NCBI GenBank assembly: GCA_002394395.1
Contig: DGTR01000017.1
Location: 1 to 24,496 of the forward strand
Direction of reading: 5' to 3'
DNA: 24,496 bases
Source of the DNA: Bacteroidales bacterium UBA4331
GTDB taxonomy: Bacteria; Bacteroidota; Bacteroidia; Bacteroidales; Paludibacteraceae
Below are positions 5,642 to 14,176 of this stretch, in pieces. Numbering within the stretch: the stretch's first letter is position 1; every line of letters begins with the position of its first letter. Position numbers and translations under genes: made by a program. Below the pieces are notes generated by a model. That model was given only the letters and a program-made list of their open reading frames with translations. It did not search any database and was not told where the DNA came from.

Positions 5642-7081
5642 ATGCGACATATTTCAGCCATAATGATAGCGTCATGGATCTGTGTGACAGCCATGGCGGG
5701 AGTGCATGATCTGCTATGGGATTTCAGCAGCGGAGTTCCGTCGGCGAACCCCGACAGGGGACTCTCGTACTCCTCGACCGTTAACGACGAGGAGGGGGTG
5801 AAGAACGGGCTGAAGGGTATCAAACTCAACAGCTCCGGCTGGTGCTCGTTCGTCAAAGCGCCCGTGGCGGGACAGCTACGGCTGACCTTCGGTCCGCGTA
5901 GCGGCAAGAACCCCACGTCGCTGCAGGTCTTTGCGTCCGAGAACGAAGATGCAGGGACGTACCACCTGGTAGGCGTGACCTGCGAGGTGGACGGTCTGCA
6001 GACGCAGACGATCCTCCTCAGCGCGCAGGAGAACCACGTCTATATCACCCGCGAGAAGCACCAGGAGACGGTCTTGGAGCGGATAGAGTTCGTCGAGGGC
6101 TCGTTCGCAGAGCCGGCACCTTGTGCACCTCTGGAGAGTCCTGTGCCCCTCTATAGCGCGGGCATGCGTACGGACTCGATGGACGCGAACGCTGCTTTTT
6201 TTATACGCGCGCTCATGAACGCGAACGCGGGCGGCGAGAAGATGATCCGGCTGCCTGACGGGGTGTATGACTTAGGTCCCTTGGCGCTGACGGCGATAGA
6301 GGCGAACGGCGTGACGATCCTCGGCGAGTCGATGGAAGGCACGATCATCCGTAACCAACCCGACTATCGCTATGAGTCCATCGACAAGAGTGCGACGCTG
6401 CGCATCGCCCCGGGCGTAGAGGGAACGAGGCTTATGAACCTGACGATAGAGAACGCCTTGGATTACTACCACGACGATAACGGTCGAGGCGTGGCGCTCT
6501 GGGATCAGGGCACGAAGACCGTCTGCCGGAACGTGCGGCTGCTTGGGCATCAGGATACCTATTTCTCCGACAACGAAGGAGGAACGCATTATTTCGAGGA
6601 TTGCGAGATCCACGGTACAGTCGATTTCATCTGCGGGGACGGCGATGTCTATTTCCTGAACTGCCTGCTGTACTGCGAGAGACGCAGCAAGAGCGGCGAA
6701 GGTACGGACGCGATAACCGCTTCCGGTGCCGGGAAGGACGACAAGGGTTTCGTCTTCGAGGGCTGCACGATAAAGAGCGAGTGCCCCGTCGTGAGCCTCG
6801 GAAGAAGCTGGAAGAACTACCCCAAGTGCGTCTTCCTGAACACGCGGCTGGATTACTCCGCAGGCGAGTTCAGCCTCGAGAGCAATACTATCCGCCGATG
6901 GACGGTACAAGGGATGATGGCGCTGCCGGAGTTCTTCGGCGAGTACAGGACGATGGATCAAGAGGGCAGGGTAGTCTCGCCGGAGACGAACGAAGTGACC
7001 TTCGTCCTCGACGGCAAGAGCCGGACGATGAACACGATCCTCACAGCCCCTCCCGACCTCCCTATGGAGGGGAGGAGATAG
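5642..7081 (+). CDS. Secreted pectinesterase-family protein (CE8-like)
   Basis: 479 aa. Signal peptide MRHISAIMIASWICVTAMA, then about 140 residues of a beta-rich domain (LLWDFSSG, LRLTFGPRSG) that may bind carbohydrate. The right-handed beta-helix pectin methylesterase domain runs from about residue 175 to 440. Recognisable motifs: PDGVYDLG (207-211), a GVALWDQG segment replacing the usual QAVAL, QDTYF (Q304, D305), GTVDFICG (D328, where classical enzymes read VDFIFG), and SLGRSW (R388). All key catalytic residues of CE8 are therefore present. It would remove methyl esters from pectin outside the cell or in the periplasm. The last 11 residues (APPDLPMEGRR) come from a C-rich palindrome, and no type IX secretion tail is seen. 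Paralogue downstream. Confidence 0.87.
   Translation: MRHISAIMIASWICVTAMAGVHDLLWDFSSGVPSANPDRGLSYSSTVNDEEGVKNGLKGIKLNSSGWCSFVKAPVAGQLRLTFGPRSGKNPTSLQVFASENEDAGTYHLVGVTCEVDGLQTQTILLSAQENHVYITREKHQETVLERIEFVEGSFAEPAPCAPLESPVPLYSAGMRTDSMDANAAFFIRALMNANAGGEKMIRLPDGVYDLGPLALTAIEANGVTILGESMEGTIIRNQPDYRYESIDKSATLRIAPGVEGTRLMNLTIENALDYYHDDNGRGVALWDQGTKTVCRNVRLLGHQDTYFSDNEGGTHYFEDCEIHGTVDFICGDGDVYFLNCLLYCERRSKSGEGTDAITASGAGKDDKGFVFEGCTIKSECPVVSLGRSWKNYPKCVFLNTRLDYSAGEFSLESNTIRRWTVQGMMALPEFFGEYRTMDQEGRVVSPETNEVTFVLDGKSRTMNTILTAPPDLPMEGRR
7047..7075. repeat. REP-like C-rich palindrome overlapping the end of a gene
   Basis: CCCCTCC (7047-7053) pairs with GGAGGGG (7066-7072); an alternative inner pairing is CCTCC/GGAGG. 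The type (CCCCTCC...CCTCCCTATGGAGGGG) is one I associate with interspersed palindromes of Bacteroidota intergenic DNA. Here it lies inside the coding region and supplies the last codons of the pectinesterase gene. Confidence 0.6.
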
Positions 7082-7111
7082 GTAAACCTAGGTAAACCTA
7101 GGATGACCTAA
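7079..7111. repeat. 10-bp junction repeat GGTAAACCTA x3
   Basis: GGTAAACCTA, GGTAAACCTA, GGATGACCTA at 7081-7110. The array begins on the last base of the TAG stop codon of the first pectinesterase gene. The remaining 50 nt to the next ATG are A/T-rich. Confidence 0.75.
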
Positions 7112-7161
7112 GTTAAAAAAATCGAACAACCCAACAAATAAACAATTAATTTTTAACCACA

Positions 7162-10080
7162 ATGAAAAAAACACTACTATTGGCGTTAGGTGCAATGTTA
7201 AGCATCAACGCATGGTCGTATGACAACGTGGCCGCCACAGTCAAGTGGACGGTAGGCAACGAGTCCGCAGCGACCATTGAGTCCGACGCAGCTGACGGAG
7301 TAAAGGACACGAAAGTGGCTGTCGGCGCAGGACTGACCGTCGTAGGCACGAAAAGCAACTACGACGCGAACAACGGTAACGCGATGGTTCAGTACCAACC
7401 CGCTGAATCCAATGCCGGAGCGGTAGCTACCGTGATGATCGAGTATTCCGTAAAGATGAAGAAAGGCGTTACGTTCACTCTGACGGGCCTCAGTTACGAT
7501 GCCATCAAAGACGGCACGGATAATGCTTCCTATAGTTGGAGTTATGCCGTTGACGGCGTGGAGTCGACTATCACCGATGTCTCGAAAGATGATCTGGTTC
7601 GTAACAACAACACGACCGGCACTCCGGCACTGAACCATGCGGAGACCATCAACGCAACAGCAGGTCAGAATGTATCGCTGCGTATCTATGTTTCCGGTTT
7701 TGCAAATAACAAAAAACTCGCGCTGTCGAATATCGTCCTCACCGGTACGATCAACGGCGAAGAGGAAGTACGTACCTTCACGGACTTCAAGATCGATTTC
7801 CGTTCGGAGACTCCGACCTTCGTTCTACCGGAAAGCGGCGTACAACCGAGTAATGTTAGTTTTGCGAACCTGAACTACAAGGACGCCCAGCACGGTATTC
7901 AAGGCGGTACGATCACGGTAAACGTGGATGGACCTGTGAAATTCACCCTCGGCGGATGCCAGTATGGCAATAACATCGCCGTGCAAAAAGACGGTGAAGA
8001 CCTGACGACGATTGACAACAAGGTAGGTTGCGACAACAGCGGCGTAGGTGCCGGTTACACGAAATTCGTGACTTGGACATATAACGTAGAGGAGGCAGCC
8101 GTGCTGACCTTCACGGTAAACGGCTATCTGCCGTATTTCTTCGCAGAGGCATGTGATTTCGTGCCGCAGGTAGAGGTTCGTTATTATGACGTAGACGGCA
8201 AGACGCTTATCGGTAGCGAGACTGTAGAGGGTGGTTCTGCATTGGCATATGCATATCATGCATCGGATGTAACGGTAGCAGACGGCAAGGCTTTCCGCGG
8301 ATGGTACAACGGTACTATTCCTACCGCTACAAAAGTAGCAGAAGGTTTCGCACTGACCGAAAATCTGAATCTGTATGCAAAAACTACGGATATAGAGGTA
8401 GCTGAATTAGGTAAGATTTATGATTATGATTTCCGTCCGAATTATTTCTATCCGGAGGATCATGAGTTGCTGACCATCACCGGCGGAAACTCGCATAACG
8501 GCACGCAGCACGGCTGGGCGTTCAACAGCGGTAGTACGCTCGGGATCAAGGTGGCAGGCAATGCGTTGCTGGCAATCGACGTATGTACTTATACCACCAC
8601 AGGTGAGACAGAGATCAAGGACGCAGACGGTAATACTGTTGGCTCCGTATCCGTAGAGCGCGAAGTAACCGGCGACGGCGCGAAGCAGACCGTTTATTAT
8701 GAGGGTCCGGCTACCACGCTGACATTCTATTTCACGGCAACGAACTATATCCATCATATCAAGGTTTATAACATCGCCGCTCTGCCGACCAAGGACGAGG
8801 CGACCGGTTATTATCTCATCGCTCCGGGCGACGGCGCAGGTCTGAAACTGGTTCTTGAGTCCATTCAGGAAGGCGACAAGATCTTCCTGCCGAACGGAGT
8901 ATATGATTTGGGCGAGGCTGTAAACACGCAAATCAGTAAGAATAACATCTCTATCATCGGTCAGTCGATGGAAGGAACGATTATCAAGAACGCTCCGAAT
9001 TTTTATAACGAGGGTCTTGGGCAGACGGCAACGCTCTTTGTCCCGACGAGCGTGAGCGGTACTTATATGCAGGATCTGACACTTCAGAACGCCCTGGATT
9101 ACTATGCAGCTATAGCAGCAGGATTACAAGGCGGTCGTGCTTGTAGTTTGCAGGACGAAGGTAATCACACTGTATTGAAGAACGTCCGTATGTTGAGTTA
9201 TCAGGATACCTATTATGGCAAGACCGCCGGCTCAAGGCACTATTTCGAAGATTGTGAGATCCACGGAACGGTGGATTATCTCTGCGGCGGTAGCACGGTA
9301 TATTTCAAGAATAACTTGCTCTATTGCGAGAAGCGTAATGCCAATGGCGGCGGAAGCGATTGTATCACAGCTAACGGCGGTAAGGACGATAAAGGCGACA
9401 AGGGTTATGTATTTGAAGGCTGTACTATCAAGAGCGAGTGTCCGGTTGTTTCCCTCGGCCGTGCATGGAGCGATCAGGCTCGTACGTATTTCCTCAATAC
9501 ACTCGTGGATTACAGCGCAGGCGAGTTCAGCTTCTCGGGCAGCGGTATCCAGCGCTGGACGCAGACGGGTATCAATACCAACCCGACCGAGTACGGCGAG
9601 TACAACACCCATCTGGCAGACGGTACCGTTCTTACTCCGGCTTCCAATGTCGTAACCTTCAACAAGGGTAGCGAAGTGCAGATGGAGACCGTACTGAGCG
9701 CAGAGCGCGCAGCAGAACTGACGATGGATTATACCCTCGGCGAGTGGGCTGCAACGGCAAAGGCTGATGCTACACAGGCCGTTTGCGATCTGAAAAACAT
9801 CGAAGATGAAGGTATTTATCTGGTAGAGGCTCAGAACGGCAATGCAGAGCTAATGTTGGGTTCACAACTTAAAGAAGAGGTGTTCTCTGAAGATTCCGGA
9901 ACAACTGTTCGCAAAGCCAACGCCCGCGGTGGCTTCGGCTGGAAGGCCGGTGAAGAACCGCAAGGCATTGAGAATGCTACCGCTGCTGAGGCTGTGAAGG
10001 CCGTCAAGGTTATTCGCAACGGGCAGGTAGTTATCGTCCGTGACGGACGCGAGTTCAATGTTCTTGGAACACAATTGTAA
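7162..10080 (+). CDS. Large multidomain secreted pectinesterase (CE8-like) with InlB-type repeat and C-terminal sorting tail
   Basis: 972 aa. Signal peptide MKKTLLLALGAMLSINAWS. Residues about 20-185 and 195-340 are beta-rich, probably carbohydrate-binding domains. Residues about 340-410 are an InlB/List-Bact repeat (RYYDVDGKTLIGSETVEGG, FRGWYNG). Another beta domain follows (about 410-540). The pectinesterase domain spans about 560-830: NGVYDLG (near 578), YQDTYY (Q681, D682), GTVDYLCG (D705), SLGRAW (R767). The end, VKVIRNGQVVIVRDGREFNV, has the N-G-x-(V/I)-x-I-x-R-D-G-x-x-(F/Y)-N-V-x-G pattern of Bacteroidota type IX secretion tails, so export to the surface is likely. It is closely related to the preceding protein over the enzyme domain, so this is a tandem duplication with domain gain or loss. 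It would demethylate pectin. Confidence 0.87.
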   Translation: MKKTLLLALGAMLSINAWSYDNVAATVKWTVGNESAATIESDAADGVKDTKVAVGAGLTVVGTKSNYDANNGNAMVQYQPAESNAGAVATVMIEYSVKMKKGVTFTLTGLSYDAIKDGTDNASYSWSYAVDGVESTITDVSKDDLVRNNNTTGTPALNHAETINATAGQNVSLRIYVSGFANNKKLALSNIVLTGTINGEEEVRTFTDFKIDFRSETPTFVLPESGVQPSNVSFANLNYKDAQHGIQGGTITVNVDGPVKFTLGGCQYGNNIAVQKDGEDLTTIDNKVGCDNSGVGAGYTKFVTWTYNVEEAAVLTFTVNGYLPYFFAEACDFVPQVEVRYYDVDGKTLIGSETVEGGSALAYAYHASDVTVADGKAFRGWYNGTIPTATKVAEGFALTENLNLYAKTTDIEVAELGKIYDYDFRPNYFYPEDHELLTITGGNSHNGTQHGWAFNSGSTLGIKVAGNALLAIDVCTYTTTGETEIKDADGNTVGSVSVEREVTGDGAKQTVYYEGPATTLTFYFTATNYIHHIKVYNIAALPTKDEATGYYLIAPGDGAGLKLVLESIQEGDKIFLPNGVYDLGEAVNTQISKNNISIIGQSMEGTIIKNAPNFYNEGLGQTATLFVPTSVSGTYMQDLTLQNALDYYAAIAAGLQGGRACSLQDEGNHTVLKNVRMLSYQDTYYGKTAGSRHYFEDCEIHGTVDYLCGGSTVYFKNNLLYCEKRNANGGGSDCITANGGKDDKGDKGYVFEGCTIKSECPVVSLGRAWSDQARTYFLNTLVDYSAGEFSFSGSGIQRWTQTGINTNPTEYGEYNTHLADGTVLTPASNVVTFNKGSEVQMETVLSAERAAELTMDYTLGEWAATAKADATQAVCDLKNIEDEGIYLVEAQNGNAELMLGSQLKEEVFSEDSGTTVRKANARGGFGWKAGEEPQGIENATAAEAVKAVKVIRNGQVVIVRDGREFNVLGTQL

Positions 10081-10115
10081 ATTGTACATTGTAAATTGTA
10101 CATTGATAAATGAAT
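10074..10115. repeat. 7-bp junction repeat ATTGTAA/ATTGTAC bridging stop and start
   Basis: Consecutive heptamers ATTGTAA, ATTGTAC, ATTGTAA, ATTGTAC, ATTGATA, AATGAAT. The first holds the TAA stop (10078-10080) of the pectinesterase gene and the last holds the ATG (10110) of the transporter gene, so the array fills the junction completely. Confidence 0.85.
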
Positions 10116-11774
10116 TGGTTTAGTAATTTATTCTTTGGCACGGGTATAGCACATTCGATTTTTGTGCTTGCCCTTGCCATTGCTATTGGTATTTTCTTGG
10201 GCGCTAAGCTCAAGTTCAAAGGTATTACTCTGGGTATTACTTGGATTCTGTTCTGCGCGATCGCGTGCAGCCATTTCGGCATGACGCTTGATCCGCTGGT
10301 AGAGTCCTTTGCCAAAGACCTGGGTCTCATCCTGTTTGTCTATTCCATAGGCTTACAGGTGGGACCGGGTTTCTTTTCGTCGTTCGGCAAAGGCGGTCTG
10401 CGTCTGAATATGCTGGCGGCAAGTATAGTGGTATTAGGCTGCGTCACGGCGTACGTCATTCATCTTGTCAGCGGTACGGATATCGCGACGATGACCGGCG
10501 TGCTCTTCGGAGCGGTGACGAACACGCCCGGTCTGGGTGCGGCGCAGCAGACCTATCAGGATCTGACGGGCGTGTCGAACCCTGATATAGCGTCCGGCTA
10601 CGCGATGGCGTATCCGCTGGGCGTCGTAGGAATCCTCTTCGCAATGATGGTTATCCGCTGGGTCTTCCGCATCAAGATGGACAAAGAGGAAGAGCAGGTT
10701 ACGAAAGAGAAAGGGGAGGTGCAGCAGGTGGAGCATTACGACATGCGGTTGACCAACCCGCAGATAGACGGTCTGCATGTACGCGATCTGGGCCTGCTGA
10801 CACATGTGACGATCGTCGTCAGCCGTGTGCTGGATGTGCATGGAAATGAGTTCATGCCCGACGCAGAGACCCTTCTTCACGTAGGCGACCAGGTACGCCT
10901 CGTGACGGACAAGAAGAACGAGAGAACGGTTCTCCTCCTCGGCGAGAAGACCGACATCCATTGGGAAGAGAAAGAGAAGAATATTCACCTGGTGAGCCAG
11001 CATATTGTGGTCACCAAGGACAAGATAAACGGCAAGCAGATATGCGACCTGAAGGTGCGCGATGCGTTCCATATCACGATCACCCGTGTCCGCCGTGCCG
11101 GTATAGAACTGTTAGCTACTCCGGAGCTGCGGCTCCAATTGGGCGACCGCCTGACCGTAGTGGGCGAGAAAGAGGCTGTGGACAAGATTGCGAAGGCTTT
11201 TGGCAACTCCGCGAAGAAACTGGATGCGCCGAACCTGGCGTCTCTGTTCTTCGGAATTATCTTAGGCGTGGCGTTGGGTTCTATTCCTTTCGCGCTGCCG
11301 GGACTCTCGCAGCCGTTCAAGTTAGGTATTGCCGGTGGTTCGCTGATTGTGGCGATCCTCATGGGGGCGTTCGGTACCAAATGGCATTTGGTGACCTATA
11401 CCACCACTTCCGCGAACCTCATGATCCGCGAGATAGGTATCTCCCTCTTCCTTGCGGCAGTAGGCTTCGGCGCAGGCGGCTCGTTCGTTGAGACCCTCTT
11501 GGACGGCGGTTACGTATGGATAGGCTACGGCGTGATCATCACCTTGCTGCCCTTGCTGCTGATAGGTTTCATCGCGCGAAAAGGATATAAACTTGATTAT
11601 TTCACCCTCATGGGACTCATCGCCGGCTCGACGACCGACCCGCCGGCTCTGGCATACGCGACCTCGCAGTCTTCGGCGAACGACCGCGCTGCGGTAGCGT
11701 ACTCGACGGTCTATCCGTTGACGATGTTCCTCCGCGTCCTCACGGGGCAGTTGATGATATTATTATTTTTATGA
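10110..11774 (+). CDS. YidE/AspT-family transporter (AAEx family) with two RCK_C domains
   Basis: 554 aa, the same length class as E. coli YidE. Two hydrophobic halves (about residues 8-185 and 375-554) flank two TrkA-C/RCK_C ligand-binding domains: about 212-285 (LRLTNPQIDG-like start, LHVGDQVRLV) and 290-365 (LQLGDRLTVVGEKEAV). The first half contains GAVTNTPGLGAAQ (from residue 134), the signature of the aspartate:alanine exchanger family; the second half has a matching GSTTDPPALAYA. Family members with known work exchange amino acids or carboxylates across the inner membrane; the substrate here is unknown. It starts within the heptamer repeat after the pectinesterase gene; no terminator separates them. 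Confidence 0.9.
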   Translation: MNWFSNLFFGTGIAHSIFVLALAIAIGIFLGAKLKFKGITLGITWILFCAIACSHFGMTLDPLVESFAKDLGLILFVYSIGLQVGPGFFSSFGKGGLRLNMLAASIVVLGCVTAYVIHLVSGTDIATMTGVLFGAVTNTPGLGAAQQTYQDLTGVSNPDIASGYAMAYPLGVVGILFAMMVIRWVFRIKMDKEEEQVTKEKGEVQQVEHYDMRLTNPQIDGLHVRDLGLLTHVTIVVSRVLDVHGNEFMPDAETLLHVGDQVRLVTDKKNERTVLLLGEKTDIHWEEKEKNIHLVSQHIVVTKDKINGKQICDLKVRDAFHITITRVRRAGIELLATPELRLQLGDRLTVVGEKEAVDKIAKAFGNSAKKLDAPNLASLFFGIILGVALGSIPFALPGLSQPFKLGIAGGSLIVAILMGAFGTKWHLVTYTTTSANLMIREIGISLFLAAVGFGAGGSFVETLLDGGYVWIGYGVIITLLPLLLIGFIARKGYKLDYFTLMGLIAGSTTDPPALAYATSQSSANDRAAVAYSTVYPLTMFLRVLTGQLMILLFL

Positions 11775-11818
11775 CGGGATTACGTAATTACGTAATTACG
11801 GGATAACGACATGACGAC
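11771..11818. repeat. 8-bp junction repeat ATTACGTA-type bridging stop and start
   Basis: Octamers ATGACGGG, ATTACGTA, ATTACGTA, ATTACGGG, ATAACGAC, ATGACGAC. The first contains the TGA stop (11772-11774) of the transporter gene; the last begins with the ATG (11811) of the MATE gene. Confidence 0.85.
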
Positions 11819-13130
11819 CACTAACAAAGCCATACTCCGCCTCGCTCTCCCGAGCATCCTGGCGAATATCACGATTCCTCTCGTAGGCATCGTGGATACC
11901 GCTATCGTCGGTCACCTGAGCGATGCGGCGGCTATCGGTGGTATCGCCATCGGCACGATGCTCTTCGACCTGCTGTACTGGAACTTCGGTTTTCTGAGGG
12001 TCGGCACCTCGGGTCTCACGGCGCAGGCGTACGGTCGCGGCGATGAGACCGAGTGCCGCCGAATCCTCCTCCGCAGCCTCTCTATCGCGATGATCGCGGC
12101 GGTGGTGATCTTAGCCATCCAATGGCTCTTCGTGACGGCGGTGCTGGCGGTTGTGCCCTGCTCGGCTGAGGTGGCGTCCGTAGCGCGGGAGTATTTCTTC
12201 GTCCGTATCTGGGCGGCGCCCGCGACGCTGAGCCTCTTCACCTTCAAGGGTTGGTTCATCGGCATGCAGGACACCAAGAGTCCCATGGCGGTAGATATAC
12301 TCGTCAACGTGGTGAATATGGCGGCGAGTTATTACCTCGCGGTGAAGACGCCGTTAGGCGTCGTCGGCGTGGCGTACGGCACGCTCGTGGCGCAGTATAG
12401 CGGTCTGATACTCGCGGTGGCTATTCTTCTTGCGCGATATATCGGGATATCGGTATTTCGCAATATCGACCGGTGGAAAGAGGCGCTCCGCAGCGCAGAG
12501 CTACGACACATGCTCTCCCTCAATAGTAATCTCTTCATCCGCTCCCTGTGCTTCATGGTCGTGTACGTGGGCTATACCTCGCTCGCGAGCCTCTACGGCG
12601 ACACGGAGCTCGCGGTGAGCAGTATCATGATGAAGCTCTTTATGTTCTTCTCGTTCTTCGTGGACGGCTTTGCTTACGCCGGTGAGGCGCTGGTGGGCAA
12701 GGCCTTTGGCGAGTCGAAAGTCGAAAGCCGAAAGTCGAAAGACATTAACCCCACCGTCCGTGCGCTCTTTAATTGGGCGCTGGGTGTCGGACTGCTCTTT
12801 ACGGTCCTCTACGCCTTCTGGGGCGACGAAGCATTTGCCCTCATGACGAGCGACACGACGGTTCTCATGGCGGCGGAGAAATATAAGATCTGGCTCATCG
12901 GCATGCCGCTTATCAGTACGCTGGCGTTCATGTGGGACGGCGTGTATATAGGCGCAACGGCTGGCGTACAGATTCGTAACTCGATGATCTGGGCAGCGGT
13001 GGGATTCATAGTAGGATATGCGGCGACCTTCTCCTTTGTGGGGCCGCAGGCTTTATACATAGGTTATTTCGCGCATCTTATAGCGCGAGCATTTTATTTG
13101 ACTATCAAATGGGACAAAGTGATAGGATGA
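11811..13130 (+). CDS. MATE-family efflux transporter (DinF-like branch)
   Basis: 439 aa, about twelve membrane helices in two homologous halves. The start, AILRLALPSILANITIPLVG followed by VDTAIVGHL, and the later FLRVGTSGLTAQAYG are typical of the DinF-like MATE branch. It would export drugs or other small cationic compounds using a Na+ or H+ gradient; substrate unknown. The loop joining the two halves (about residues 299-311, ESKVESRKSKD) is encoded by four heptamers of a simple repeat. The stop codon overlaps the start of the next gene (ATGA), pointing to translational coupling with the RND adaptor. Confidence 0.93.
   Translation: MTTTNKAILRLALPSILANITIPLVGIVDTAIVGHLSDAAAIGGIAIGTMLFDLLYWNFGFLRVGTSGLTAQAYGRGDETECRRILLRSLSIAMIAAVVILAIQWLFVTAVLAVVPCSAEVASVAREYFFVRIWAAPATLSLFTFKGWFIGMQDTKSPMAVDILVNVVNMAASYYLAVKTPLGVVGVAYGTLVAQYSGLILAVAILLARYIGISVFRNIDRWKEALRSAELRHMLSLNSNLFIRSLCFMVVYVGYTSLASLYGDTELAVSSIMMKLFMFFSFFVDGFAYAGEALVGKAFGESKVESRKSKDINPTVRALFNWALGVGLLFTVLYAFWGDEAFALMTSDTTVLMAAEKYKIWLIGMPLISTLAFMWDGVYIGATAGVQIRNSMIWAAVGFIVGYAATFSFVGPQALYIGYFAHLIARAFYLTIKWDKVIG
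12713..12743. repeat. Heptamer repeat (GTCGAAA)4 inside the MATE gene
   Basis: GTCGAAA, GTCGAAA, GCCGAAA, GTCGAAA, GAC in the loop between the two halves of the transporter. Seven is not a multiple of three, so loss or gain of one unit would shift the reading frame. The same heptamer, inverted, lies in the ygiQ-like gene. Confidence 0.85.
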
Positions 13131-14176
13131 AACGACAGTTAACTCTTCTCTTGACGGTGCTCTGCCTGGTAGCATGCGGGCATCGCGATGATTCGAAGCG
13201 AGAGCAAGCTCCGCTGAAAGTAAAAACGATGGTGCTCTCTCCCGCAACCGGAGGTATGACCTCGCGGTACGTGGGTACGATCGAACCGATACGCGAGACG
13301 CCGCTGAGCCTGCAGAGCGTGGGTAGGGTAGTCTCCGTCTCCGCCAAGAATGGTCAGCGTGTGAAGAAAGGGCAGACCCTCATGGCAATCGATAACACTC
13401 AGGCGATGAACGCCCTGCAGACCGCAGAGGCTTCGCTCAAGCATGCCCAGGACGGCTACGACCGCGTGTCGAAAGTGCACTCCAAAGGTGTCGTCTCCGA
13501 CCAGAAGATGGTGGAGATCGAGTCCCAGCTCGCGCAAGCCAGATCGCTCTACGAGGCAGCGAAGCAACAACTCGCCGAGTGTACCCTGATAGCCCCTTGT
13601 GACGGCTTGGTGGACGGTCTCAATATTGAGATCGGTCAGACCATCATCCCCGGCACGAAAGTATGCTCGCTGCTCGACGTCACGGCGTTTAACGTACGTT
13701 TCACGGTGCCCGAAGCAGAGATCAACGGCATCGAGAAGAACCATCGCTCGATGGAGGGTACGGTCGAGTGCGGCGCTATCGACACCGTCCTGCCGATCGT
13801 CATCACCGAGAAAGGGGTGACCGCCAACCCCCTGACCCATACCTATGAGGTCGTCGCTGCCGTCCGCGGTGGTGCTGACCTCCTCAAGGCCGGTATGGTA
13901 GGCAAGGTCATCCTGGAGAAATCCCCTAACCCCTCACCCGTAACCCCTAACCCCTCATCCCTCATCATCCCCGCCTCCTGCGTTCTGATGAAACCCGAAG
14001 GACCGACCGTATGGGTCCTCTCAAACGGCGAGGCGGAGCGTCGTCCCATCACCCTCGACGGTTATCAGGCGAACGGCGTACGCGTCGCTTCCGGACTGCA
14101 GGCAGGTGACACACTTATCATCGAAGGTTATCAGAAGCTCTATAAAGGTTGCAAAATAAGCTGTGAAGACAAGTAA
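13127..14176 (+). CDS. RND efflux periplasmic adaptor lipoprotein (HlyD/MFP family)
   Basis: 349 aa from ATG 13127, which overlaps the MATE stop as ATGA; an in-frame ATG at 13109 would spoil the signal sequence. The start MKRQLTLLLTVLCLVAC is a lipoprotein signal with acylated Cys17. Then come the usual adaptor parts: a beta-barrel strand region (VGTIEPIRE), the lipoyl half VGRVVSVSAKNGQRVKKGQ, a short helical hairpin (about residues 85-145), the second lipoyl half (LIAPCDGLVDGLNIEIGQTI), and a beta-barrel/membrane-proximal C-terminus. It links the RND pump to an outer-membrane channel. A linker (about residues 266-281, NPSPVTPNPSSLIIP) is encoded by heptamer repeats. No TolC-type gene is nearby. 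Confidence 0.92.
   Translation: MKRQLTLLLTVLCLVACGHRDDSKREQAPLKVKTMVLSPATGGMTSRYVGTIEPIRETPLSLQSVGRVVSVSAKNGQRVKKGQTLMAIDNTQAMNALQTAEASLKHAQDGYDRVSKVHSKGVVSDQKMVEIESQLAQARSLYEAAKQQLAECTLIAPCDGLVDGLNIEIGQTIIPGTKVCSLLDVTAFNVRFTVPEAEINGIEKNHRSMEGTVECGAIDTVLPIVITEKGVTANPLTHTYEVVAAVRGGADLLKAGMVGKVILEKSPNPSPVTPNPSSLIIPASCVLMKPEGPTVWVLSNGEAERRPITLDGYQANGVRVASGLQAGDTLIIEGYQKLYKGCKISCEDK
13923..13971. repeat. Heptamer repeat (CCCCTAA/CCCCTCA)n inside the adaptor gene
   Basis: CCCCTAA, CCCCTCA, CCCGTAA, CCCCTAA, CCCCTCA, TCCCTCA, TCATCCC: six to seven imperfect 7-bp units encoding a proline/serine/asparagine linker. Related to, but not the same as, the TAACCC junction repeat at 2230. Confidence 0.8.

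Noticed and set aside
13923..13971. Telomere-like CCCCTAA repeats
   Set aside because: The similarity to telomere repeats is by chance: the array is short, imperfect, in frame inside a bacterial adaptor gene.
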